64,000 bases of DNA from Pseudomonadota bacterium. GTDB taxonomy: Bacteria; Pseudomonadota; Gammaproteobacteria; Burkholderiales; Rhodocyclaceae. The notes beneath the pieces were generated by a model. That model worked only from the letters and a program-made list of their open reading frames with translations, was not told the origin of the DNA and searched no databases. Position 1 is the first letter of the stretch. Each line of letters starts with the position of its first letter. The stretch lies in assembly GCA_018240785.1 (NCBI GenBank), contig JAFEFC010000021.1, positions 62,001-126,000 on the forward strand. The letters run 5' to 3'. A program made the translations under genes and the position numbers. Of this stretch, positions 7,782 through 16,238 are shown piece by piece.

Positions 7782-9895
7782 GCCACCGGCATCATGACGT
7801 CGGTAAAGAGCAAGTCGAAAGTGCGGTCCCTGAGCACCTTCAGCGCTTCACTCCCGTTGCGTGCGCTCACGATCGAATAGCCCAGGCGGCGCAAAAGGCT
7901 GCACACGTGGGTAAGCACGAGCTCGTCGTCCTCGACGACAAGGATGCTTGCCGTGCGCCTCGACGGTTCCGCCGCGGGCGGAGACAGGTCGCGCCTTGCC
8001 GGTGCTGGCGCCGAACGGGGCAAGCAGATCCGCACCACGGTACCGGCGCCAGGTGAGGATCGAATGTCGATGTGGCCGCGTGATTGCTTGACGAATCCGT
8101 AGACCATGCTCAGCCCGAGGCCGCTGCCTTTGGCGCTGTCCTTGGTGGTGAAGAACGGGTCGAAGGCGCGCGCGAGAGCAACCTCATCCATGCCGCTGCC
8201 GTTGTCGGCAATGGTGAGCAACACGGCCTCGCCCGGGACGATCGCCGCGTCGTTCATGTCGTTCGGGCACGCCCCGACGTTCTGCGCTTCAATGCGGATC
8301 ATGCCGCCCTGGGGCATCGCATCCCGCGCATTGATGCACAGATCGAGCACGGCGTTCTCGAGCTGGGCGGGATCGATCAGGGCGGGCCACAAGTCATCGG
8401 CAGCCGTCAGCACGATGTCGATCTGTTCGCCGAGCGCGCGTTGCAGCAGGTTCTTCATGCCGGCGAGCAATGCGCCAATGTCCGTAGGCTGCGGGTCGAG
8501 CGCCTGTCGTCGAGCGGAGGCCAGCAGCCGATGCGTCAGTTGGGCGCCGCGCTCAGCCGCGGTGCGCGTCATCTTGGCCAATTCGCGCAGCCGGGGTTGC
8601 TCGGTCAGTTGATCGACGAGCAGCTCGGAATTGCCGAGAATGACCTGCAGCAGATTATTGAAATCGTGCGCGATGCCACCGGTGAGCTGGCCCAACGACT
8701 CCAGCCGCTGGGACTGACGCAACTGCTGCTCGAGAGCATGTTGCTGCGTTACGTCGCGGAAGCTGAGCACCGCGCCAAGGATCTTGCCGCGCGCGTCCTT
8801 CATCGGACTGCAGTTGAAATCCACCAGCATCGGTGTGCCATCGCGGCGAAAGAAGGTCTCTCCCTCAGCATGGCATGCAATCCCGTCGCGCAAGACGCGG
8901 TGGATCGGACACTCCTCGACGGGGTAGACCGAGCCGTCAGCACGATGATGATGAATGAGTTCGTGCGCCTTTCTCCCCTGCATGTCCTGCAAGGTCCAGC
9001 CCAGCAATCGAACCGCGGCAGGGTTTTCGAAGGTGACTCGCCCGTGGACGTCGAGCCCGTGTATGCCCTCTCCAACCGCATTCAGGATCAGGGTGGTTTC
9101 GCCTTGCAGACGCTCGAGGGCATCTCGCGACCGCCGCAGCTCGCCGATGTCCTGCAAGCCACCCTGCAGCCGCCGAACGCTCCCGTCCGCGGCACGCACC
9201 GACTCGCCGACGACGCGCACCCAGGCCCGGCGTCCGGCCCCAGTCGAAAGTTCGCAGATCTCGTCGAAGGGCGCGCCCTCGCGCGCGCAGCGCTCGACTG
9301 CGTGCCGCAGGGCTGCGCGCCATTGGGGCAGGCAGCACGAGAACGCTTCGCTCATCGATCGACGCAGACCGGCAGGAAGGCCCAGAACATCACAGGCTTC
9401 GTCGGACAAGGTGATGGTCTGTGTCTCGAGGTCGAGCTCCCAGCCACCAAGACGAGCGGCGCGAGCGCCGATACGCGCCAGACGTTGAGTGCGCAACAAC
9501 TCGTCATGAGCGGACTCGACGCGGTCGCGCTCCTGGATGAGGGCACCGAAATAGCGGAGGATGTTGCGTGCGAGTATGGCGACGACGGCGATGGCGGCTG
9601 CCGATACGCAACGATTCAGGATGACGTAGGACAGCTCGAACCCGGGCGGCGAGATCAGCATGCCGGCACCGATCGCCAGGGCGGCGGACATCGCCACACG
9701 TTCGACGAAGCGGGTGTCGAGGCTCAGCGTGGCGAGCAGAACGGGCAGCAGATACAAGGTTCCATGCGCGAAACCGAGCGGTGTCAGTATGTCTGCCGCG
9801 AAGATGGCCATGAGCAGCCCCGCGCTTGTCACCTTCCATGTGGGTGGCGGCAAGCGTCTGGCCGCGGTAAGAACTCTCCCCGGGATGAACTGCAT
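7778..9895 (-). CDS. Membrane-bound PAS hybrid histidine kinase, receiver truncated by frameshift
   Basis: The 705-residue product has four or so N-terminal hydrophobic segments (about 25-115), two PAS domains (about 145-265 and 270-385), a HisKA region with GGIAHDFNNLL (His410), a HATPase domain (DNGSGMD, FFTTK, GSGLGLSMVYGF) and the first half of a receiver (ILVVEDDE, FTDVMMP). Translation then stops at TGA because one base is missing compared with intact family members. The start overlaps the stop of the upstream kinase (TGATG). The kinase core is complete, so autophosphorylation is plausible, but intramolecular phosphotransfer is probably impaired. Confidence 0.82.
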   Translation of the reverse strand: MQFIPGRVLTAARRLPPPTWKVTSAGLLMAIFAADILTPLGFAHGTLYLLPVLLATLSLDTRFVERVAMSAALAIGAGMLISPPGFELSYVILNRCVSAAAIAVVAILARNILRYFGALIQERDRVESAHDELLRTQRLARIGARAARLGGWELDLETQTITLSDEACDVLGLPAGLRRSMSEAFSCCLPQWRAALRHAVERCAREGAPFDEICELSTGAGRRAWVRVVGESVRAADGSVRRLQGGLQDIGELRRSRDALERLQGETTLILNAVGEGIHGLDVHGRVTFENPAAVRLLGWTLQDMQGRKAHELIHHHRADGSVYPVEECPIHRVLRDGIACHAEGETFFRRDGTPMLVDFNCSPMKDARGKILGAVLSFRDVTQQHALEQQLRQSQRLESLGQLTGGIAHDFNNLLQVILGNSELLVDQLTEQPRLRELAKMTRTAAERGAQLTHRLLASARRQALDPQPTDIGALLAGMKNLLQRALGEQIDIVLTAADDLWPALIDPAQLENAVLDLCINARDAMPQGGMIRIEAQNVGACPNDMNDAAIVPGEAVLLTIADNGSGMDEVALARAFDPFFTTKDSAKGSGLGLSMVYGFVKQSRGHIDIRSSPGAGTVVRICLPRSAPAPARRDLSPPAAEPSRRTASILVVEDDELVLTHVCSLLRRLGYSIVSARNGSEALKVLRDRTFDLLFTDVMMPVA

Positions 9896-11994
9896 CAGTC
9901 CGGCTCCCCGACGTCATCCAGCACCGCGCGCAGCTTCATCGCCAGTTCCTGGCGTCGATAGGGCTTGCTCAGAAGCTGCGTCCCAGGTTCCAGCCGGCCG
10001 TTGTGCACCAGTACGTTCTCCGCATATCCGGAGGTGAACAGCACGGGCAGGCCGGGACGTGTCATGCGCAATCTGGCGGCAAGGTCGTGGCCATTCACGC
10101 CGCCGGGCATGATGACGTCGGTCAGGAGCAGATCGATGTCGGCGTGCCGAGCGAAGTGATCGAGCGCTTCGATCCCGTCGCGTGCGATGACGATGCGATA
10201 ACCGAGGCCTTCGAGCAGATTGGCGACGTGGGCAAGGACCAACTCGTCGTCTTCCACCAGCAGGATGTTCTCGCCGCGTCCGCGTAAGAGGGGGCCGCGC
10301 TCGCCGGCGAGGTCGGGGGCGACCTCGATGGTGGGTGCGATTGGCGCGCGGGGCAAGTAGAGCCTGACGATAGTGCCTTCGGCAGGCCGGGAGTCGAGAC
10401 TGACATGTCCTTCGGATTGCTTCGCGAATCCATACACCATGCTCAAGCCCAACCCCGTGCCTCCACCGGGCGCTTTGGTGGTGAAGAAGGGCTCGAATGC
10501 CCGTGCGAGGACCTCGGCATCCATGCCGACACCGGAATCGGTGATCGTGACTGCCACGTAGTCACCGGCTGCAAGTTCCGTCTGCTCAGCCGCAGCCTTG
10601 GCGTCCATGCTGACGTTCGCGGTTTCGATGTCGAGACGACCGCCGGCAGGCATGGCGTCGCGCGCGTTGATGCAGAGGTTGAGGACCGCGCTTTCGAACT
10701 GCGTCGGATCAATGATTACCGGCCACAGTCCGTCACCGGGGCTGAAGGTCAAACTGACCTGTTCGCCGAGTGTGCTGCGCAGCAGCTCTGTCATCCCGCG
10801 CAGCAGGTCGTTGATGTCCGTCGGTCGTGGTTCGAGCGGCTGGCGGCGTGAGAACGCCAGCAGCCGACGGGTCAGCTCTGCGCCCCGTTCGGCCGCGGTG
10901 CGAATCAGCACCGGCAGGGTGGCAAGGCGCTCGTGTGCGGCGAGCTGCTCGACAAGCAGGTCCGCGCTGCCGAGGATCACCTGCAGCAGGTTGTTGAAAT
11001 CATGCGCGATGCCGCCGGTAAGCTGCCCTACCGCTTCGAGCCGCTGTGCCTGGCGCAACTGCGCTTCCAGGGCGACGCGATCACCAATGTCGGTGGTGAT
11101 CGCGATGATCGACTGCGGTGCGCCGCTGGCGTCTCGCACCAGCGTCCAGTTGCTCTCCACGAGCACGTCTTCGCCATTGCGGCAAGATTGCTTGAATCGT
11201 CCGTGCCACTTGCCGGTCGCCCACGTGAGTTCTGCCGCCCGGCGAAAATCGGGGACGCTCGTCTTCAGCAATGTGTCCACATCGCGCCCCAAGGCTTCAT
11301 CCCTGCGCCACCCGTAGAGGCGCTCGGCACCGCGGCTCCAGTACGTGAGTTGTCGCCTCATGTCCCACACCAGGATGGCATCCTTCGCCTGGTCCAGGAT
11401 GGTGGCCTTTTCCTTCAGCCGCGTGGCCGCCTGCCGCTGGGCCGTGATGTCGAGGTGCATGACCACCACACCGCCGCGGCGGGGTAAGCCGAGCGGCGTG
11501 ACGTGCAGCGAGAACCACCGCATCGTTGTGGGCGAGTGACATGGGTACTCGAGATCAAAGCTGTCGCTGCGGCCTTCCACGACGGCGCGAATGCCCGCCG
11601 CCGCCTCTCGCGCCGCCTCGGCGCCCAACCCCGTCGCGCCATCGCATACCTGCAGGTAGTTCTGACCAATGGCGAAGTCTGCCCGCGGCAGACCATTCTC
11701 CCGAGCGAATCTGCGCCAGGCCTCATTGACGGCGACGATGGCGCCGTCCGGCGCGAGCAGCGCGATATTTGCGGGCAGCGCGTCGAGAATGGCACGGCGA
11801 TCATGACTTGAAGACGTGGCGCTGGCATGCTGCGACAACTCTTCATTGAGGCTGTTGAGCAAGCGGGCCAGTTCGCCATCCGGATCCAGTTCAACTGCAG
11901 CCGGTCCGGCAAGTCGGGCTTGCAGATTGCGCAGGTTGCGGAGCAGCGCGACCTCCACGCCTTCGCTGCGATGCGCACAAAGTGCGTCCCTCAT
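9895..11994 (-). CDS. Cytoplasmic PAS hybrid histidine kinase with C-terminal receiver
   Basis: A complete 699-residue hybrid kinase: two PAS domains (about 65-190 and 195-310), HisKA with GGIAHDFNNLLQVILG (His331), HATPase with DSGVGMD, PFFTTK and GTGLGLSMVYGF, and a receiver domain (LLVEDDE, LTDVIMPGG, FTSGYAEN, SKPYRR) at about 575-695. No membrane segments are visible. Its ATG overlaps the stop of the upstream receiver gene (ATGA) and its stop overlaps the next kinase start. It is the only undamaged hybrid kinase in the cluster and serves as a reference for the lesions in its neighbours. Confidence 0.87.
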   Translation of the reverse strand: MRDALCAHRSEGVEVALLRNLRNLQARLAGPAAVELDPDGELARLLNSLNEELSQHASATSSSHDRRAILDALPANIALLAPDGAIVAVNEAWRRFARENGLPRADFAIGQNYLQVCDGATGLGAEAAREAAAGIRAVVEGRSDSFDLEYPCHSPTTMRWFSLHVTPLGLPRRGGVVVMHLDITAQRQAATRLKEKATILDQAKDAILVWDMRRQLTYWSRGAERLYGWRRDEALGRDVDTLLKTSVPDFRRAAELTWATGKWHGRFKQSCRNGEDVLVESNWTLVRDASGAPQSIIAITTDIGDRVALEAQLRQAQRLEAVGQLTGGIAHDFNNLLQVILGSADLLVEQLAAHERLATLPVLIRTAAERGAELTRRLLAFSRRQPLEPRPTDINDLLRGMTELLRSTLGEQVSLTFSPGDGLWPVIIDPTQFESAVLNLCINARDAMPAGGRLDIETANVSMDAKAAAEQTELAAGDYVAVTITDSGVGMDAEVLARAFEPFFTTKAPGGGTGLGLSMVYGFAKQSEGHVSLDSRPAEGTIVRLYLPRAPIAPTIEVAPDLAGERGPLLRGRGENILLVEDDELVLAHVANLLEGLGYRIVIARDGIEALDHFARHADIDLLLTDVIMPGGVNGHDLAARLRMTRPGLPVLFTSGYAENVLVHNGRLEPGTQLLSKPYRRQELAMKLRAVLDDVGEPD

Positions 11995-12455
11995 GGCTTG
12001 CCCCCGCCAGTTCGCATCGTCCCTGGGGGCGGCCCGTCGAGGACGCTGCGCACCTTGGCAGCGAGTTCCTGTCGCCGATACGGTTTGCTCAGCAGGCTGA
12101 CGCCCGGCGCCAGTCGCCCCTGGTGCGAGATTGCGTTCTCCGCGTAACCCGACGTGAATAGGACCCGCAAGGAAGGACGCCGTCGCCTTGCGGTGTCGGC
12201 AAGCTCGCGACCGTTCATGCCGTGCGGCATGACGATGTCGGTGAACAGCAGGTCGACCTCGTCGCCCAGTAGTTCCAGTCGATCCAGCGCTTCGTGCGCA
12301 TCACTGGCATCGACGACGCGATAGCCGAGAGTCTTCAACTGCGCGGTCACGTGCTCGCGCACGAGGTCGTCATCTTCGACAACCAGGATCAGCTCGCCGT
12401 CGCCGCACGCGTCCTGAGCCGCTTCCGCCGACGTCGCGGCCAGAGCGCCTGTCAT
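11991..12455 (-). CDS. Receiver domain protein, remnant of a hybrid kinase
   Basis: A receiver domain (LVVEDDDLV, FTDIVMPHG, FTSGYAEN, SKPYRR) starts about 20 residues after Met 12455. Upstream in the same frame, at about 12470-12500, lies GEGTTVRLILPRA, the end of a HATPase domain as in the neighbouring kinases (compare EGTIVRLYLPRA). The sequence before that belongs to the PAS gene in another frame. This is therefore the tail of a hybrid kinase whose HisKA and ATPase core has been deleted. It could still be made as a stand-alone receiver from ATG 12455 and receive phosphate through the Hpt protein. The start is uncertain. Confidence 0.6.
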   Translation of the reverse strand: MTGALAATSAEAAQDACGDGELILVVEDDDLVREHVTAQLKTLGYRVVDASDAHEALDRLELLGDEVDLLFTDIVMPHGMNGRELADTARRRRPSLRVLFTSGYAENAISHQGRLAPGVSLLSKPYRRQELAAKVRSVLDGPPPGTMRTGGGKP

Positions 12456-12475
12456 CGCACGCGGCAGGATCAGCC

Positions 12476-14764
12476 TTACCGTCGTTCCCTCCCCCCATTC
12501 GCTGTATTGCGCTCGGTGATGTCTCGCTCCACGGCGACCCAATGGGTGTGACGACCGCCTGCATCCAGGATGGGGATCATGTCGATCTCGAGCCATAGCT
12601 CCTCACCGTCCCGTGTGTAGTTCAAGAGTTCGGCGCGAACGGGCTCCTTGTTCAACAGTGCGTGGCGGATGCGGGCCAGTTCCTCCGCTTGGGTGCCCGG
12701 TCCGTGCAGAATGCGCGGCGTGTTGCCGATTGCCTCCTCGCGGCTGAAGCCGGTGAGGCGCACGAACGCGTCATTGACATAGACGATGCGCATCGCCGCG
12801 TCATGCAGAGGCTCCGTGTCGGTAATGATCACGATGTCGTTGAGACGTGACACCGCTGTCTCCAGGAGGCGCAACTGCTCCTGTTCTGCGCGCCGACTGG
12901 TGACGTCCCGCAAGTAAACCGCCAGACCGTCGGACGAGGGATAGGCCTTGACCTCGAACCACTTCGCGAGCGGCGGATAGTACTCGGTGAAGAAGACCGT
13001 GACTCGTTCCGACACCGCCTTGCGATACTGTTGCCCGAAAGTCGCGTCGCGCGCCTCGGGGAAGACCGCCCAGATTTCTCTGCCAAGCAGTTCCGCCTCG
13101 CCATGCTTGAGGGCACGAGTGGCCTCCTTGTTCAGGTACGAGAACCGCCAATCGTGATCGAGCAGGAAAAAGGCATCGCTGATGTTATCCAGAGTTGCAT
13201 GAAGTCTTTCGGCGAGCTTCTTCGCCCCTTCGCGTTCGCGCACGAACTCGTCGATGTCCTGAACGCCACCGTGGACTGCGACGATGTTGCCGCATGCGTC
13301 GCGCTCAGCCTCGCCCACCACACGCACCCAGACGCGCCTGTTTCTGGCCGTTATCAACTGCACGGTTGCGTCGAAGGAGTCGCCCGCAAGGCAGCAAGCT
13401 TCGAACGCCGCCGAGACGCGCTGCCGAGCCTCCGGCGCAATGTACTTCAGCGCTTCGTCGATCGAGGGCGAGGTTCCTGGTGGCAGGTCGTGAATCGCGG
13501 CGGCCTCGTCCGACCAGGTGACACGCGGGCTGGCCAGGTCGATCCGCCAGCCACCGAAACGCGCGGTGTGGCCGGCCATGCGCAGCAATCCAGCCGTTTC
13601 GACGGCGCGCCGGCGGCTGAGCTCGATCTCGGTAATGTCCTGAATGATGCCGGCCAGGCGCCCAGGCGCGACCCGTTCCCCGATCTCCCTCACATAGCGG
13701 ATCTCGCCATTCGGACGACAGATGCGGTGCAGATGTTCGACGGGAAGTCCGTCGGCAACCGCACGGTCCTTTGCAAGCCGGAGCGCGTCGATGTCGTCGG
13801 GGTGGACGCGATCAAGGAAGCTCGCGAGGCGACCGTCGAAGGCATCACGACTCACGCCGACGATGGCATGGACTTCGTCGGACCAGATAACCGTGTCGGT
13901 GTCCAGATCAAGCTCCCAGCGTCCCATGCCGCCGATGCGCAGGGCGTCCTGCAGCGCCTTCTCCTTGAGCTTCAACCGCTCGTTGGCACTTTGGAGTTCG
14001 CGGGCGCGCAGAAGGACGTCCAGCTCGAGCAGTTCGGTTTCGTCAGAGAGGCTCTGCACGGCACCGGAACGGCTGCGGACGTAGTCGGTGACGTCCTCCA
14101 CTCGGTGGATGATGAAACGGATCTCTCCGTCGGGGCCGCGCACCGGCGTGTTGACCGCGCTCCAGTAGCGCTCCACGAAACCGCCCCCCTGGTTCGCCGG
14201 AAGGCGGATCGGGTGGCGCTCGATGTCCATGATGTCGGTGCGCCCTGTCTCTCTGACACGGTCGAACGAAGCAAGCAGCTTGCTTGGCGCGGCGCTGTCG
14301 GCTTCGCCTGATGCGTTGGGAGACATGTCGAACAGCTTGCGTCCGACAATGTCATCCCTTTGCGTCGTCGTGGTCTGCAAGTAGGCGTCGCTTACCGACA
14401 CAATTCTGTAGTCTTCCGCGTCGAGCACGACGAAGCGGCCGGGTAGCGTTTCGAACAACGACTGGTAATACCGAGCCGCAGCCTCCGCTTCATGCCGCGC
14501 CATCTTCTCTCGCGCCAGAAGCGCGTTCCGTTCTTCCTCCAGTGCGATGAGCCGTGATACGTCACGCGCAACGACCCATGCGGCGTCGTGCCCCAGGTGT
14601 CTTATGTTGCGGGAGCGGATGTCGACGCGTCGTTCCACGCCGTCTTTTGTGCGGTGCGTCCAGATCCCCCACGTTTCGTTGCTTGCTTCCAGCTCGCGAA
14701 GTGCGCCGGCCAAGCGTGACAGTTCGCCTGCAGGGCGGATATCAGCGCATCGTGGGACCGACAC
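12476..14764 (-). pseudogene. Multi-PAS protein truncated at both ends, kinase core lost
   Basis: The 762-residue frame holds five full PAS domains (about 95-225, 275-380, 390-505, 510-620 and 630-755) and ends just after the last PAS linker, WVAVERDITERN, with nine residues of unrelated frame. In sister genes that linker is followed by HisKA and HATPase domains. Here it runs straight into the last strand of the ATPase domain, out of frame. The N-terminus begins inside a PAS domain: residues 10-65 match only its second half. The GTG start at 14764 is only 14 bp from the divergent gene start. It could still be expressed as a PAS-only protein, but it looks like decay. Confidence 0.62.
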
Positions 14765-14778
14765 CTTCAGGAACAGCC

Positions 14779-15714
14779 GTGAATCCCAATGCCAAGATTC
14801 TGATTGCCACCGACAACGCCACTGACGGCAATCTCGTTCGACGGCTTCTCAGCGTCGAATTCGACGATGCCACCGTTTCCGCTTATTCCGAGCGTCACCT
14901 CGCCGATTTCGAGCGTTGCAAGCCCAACGTGCTGGTGCTGGCCTTCGACAGCCTGGAGAAGGCGGAACGCTATTATCTCGGCCTCTACCGCAATAGCACG
15001 GTCGTGCACGCGCTCCCCCACAGGACACTCATCCTGTGCAAACAGGACGACTTGAAGGACGTCTTCGAGTTGTGCAAGACGCAGCACTTCGATGACTACA
15101 TCCTGTTCTGGCCGATGGTGCATGACACGCCCCGCCTGCCAATGGCGGTCATTCAAGCTTTGCGCCAGATGACTGAGGCCTCGACGGGCGTGCCCCTTGC
15201 ACGCGAGCTCGCCGCTCAGGCGCGCCGTATCGCCGAGCTGGAGCAGGTGCTTGTCGACTATGCCGCGCAGGGTGAGCAGCATCTTGAGCATGCGAACAAA
15301 TCCCTGCTGCAGACGAATCGAGAAATCAATGCCGCCTTCGTCGATCTGTCGGCGAGGGTGGTGAGCGCCGGCACAGTCGAGACGCGTGACCCCTCCGTCC
15401 TGCAACATGAATTCGAGCGCTTCCGCGAGCGGGAGATCGACCAGCGATTTGCGGCCCTCGGAGCGGCGGTGAAACCGCTCGATGTCTGGATCGACTCGTT
15501 CGACGACCTTCTTGCTCCCCAGTTGGAAGCCGTACAACAGCTCCAGTCCATAGCAGCAAAGGTTTTGCCGTTGATCCTCGTGGTCGACGACGATGAGTTA
15601 CAACGCGAGGTGCTCAGCCAGCTGCTGAGTGAGGTCGGGGCCGAGCTGATGTTCGCCAAGGGGGGGCGGAGGCATTGCGCGCCGCGCATCGACATCCGCC
15701 TGACTTGGTGTTGA
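14779..15714 (+). CDS. Response-regulator-like protein with coiled coil, receiver broken by frameshift
   Basis: Starts at GTG 14779 with AGGA 7 bp upstream. Residues 1-130 resemble a receiver fold (ILIATDN, VLVLAFDS) without clear conservation of all phosphorylation residues. Residues about 140-260 are helical and likely coiled coil (ELAAQARRIAELEQVL). A genuine receiver begins at about 270 (LILVVDDDELQREVL). The frame then runs through a run of seven G at 15660-15666 and ends shortly after in unrelated residues. One additional G restores the rest of the receiver in the frame ending at 15929. Confidence 0.68.
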   Translation: MNPNAKILIATDNATDGNLVRRLLSVEFDDATVSAYSERHLADFERCKPNVLVLAFDSLEKAERYYLGLYRNSTVVHALPHRTLILCKQDDLKDVFELCKTQHFDDYILFWPMVHDTPRLPMAVIQALRQMTEASTGVPLARELAAQARRIAELEQVLVDYAAQGEQHLEHANKSLLQTNREINAAFVDLSARVVSAGTVETRDPSVLQHEFERFREREIDQRFAALGAAVKPLDVWIDSFDDLLAPQLEAVQQLQSIAAKVLPLILVVDDDELQREVLSQLLSEVGAELMFAKGGRRHCAPRIDIRLTWC

Positions 15715-15929
15715 TGGACGTGAACTTGCCCGACATGAACGGCATCGAGGCCACCCGCAGACTGCGCGAGACGATACATGGTCGAGACACGCCAGTCATC
15801 ATGATCACCGGCCACAGCCACAAGGACATCGTGGTCGAGAGCCGCAGGGCTGGCGCGGTCGACTTCGTCGTGAAACCCTACGACCCGCAATTGCTGCTCG
15901 GAAAAGTCAAGGCGTCCCTGAGGCGTTGA
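15665..15929 (+). pseudogene. C-terminal receiver fragment separated by G-run frameshift
   Basis: This frame continues the receiver domain of the preceding gene: EALRAAHRHPPDLVLMDV with phosphoacceptor Asp in MDVNLPDMNG, then IMITGHSHKD and the conserved Lys in FVVKPYDP. An in-frame ATG reading exists inside it, but no ribosome-binding site is evident. It is best read as the separated end of one 14779-15929 gene. Confidence 0.62.
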
Positions 15930-16238
15930 GAGGCACGAAGGGCGCGTTGTCTCGATGGCCGGCGGCATCCGGATCTGCTCCCGAGTAGCCCTGCATCCGA
16001 TCATCGCGGTCTGGCCAGATGACGCTCCCAGCCGGGAGTTGCCGCCGCCCAAGGCGATGCCACCACCACCGATAGGGCCAGCACCAAGGCAGCCCCCTCT
16101 CAGCCTTCTGCACCCGTGCGCACCTTGGCGGGGGTGAGTGCCTGTGCCTTCCCGAGCTGCAAGGAACCGCGGCTTCCCAAAGGGAAACCGGCGATAATGG
16201 CGGCCAATTCGTCTTGAACGCCATCCCTGGATTCCCGC
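15930..16238. other. Intergenic region without recognised features
   Basis: About 310 bp between the broken receiver gene and the OsmC-YcaO gene. No conserved ORF, RNA gene or clear terminator was recognised. The promoter of the downstream gene presumably lies here, but I cannot place it. Confidence 0.4.

Noticed and set aside
14554-14778. N-terminal extension of the response-regulator-like gene from ATG 14554
   Set aside because: It overlaps the divergent PAS gene, is Arg/Cys-rich with no conservation, and GTG 14779 has a good ribosome-binding site exactly at the fold start.
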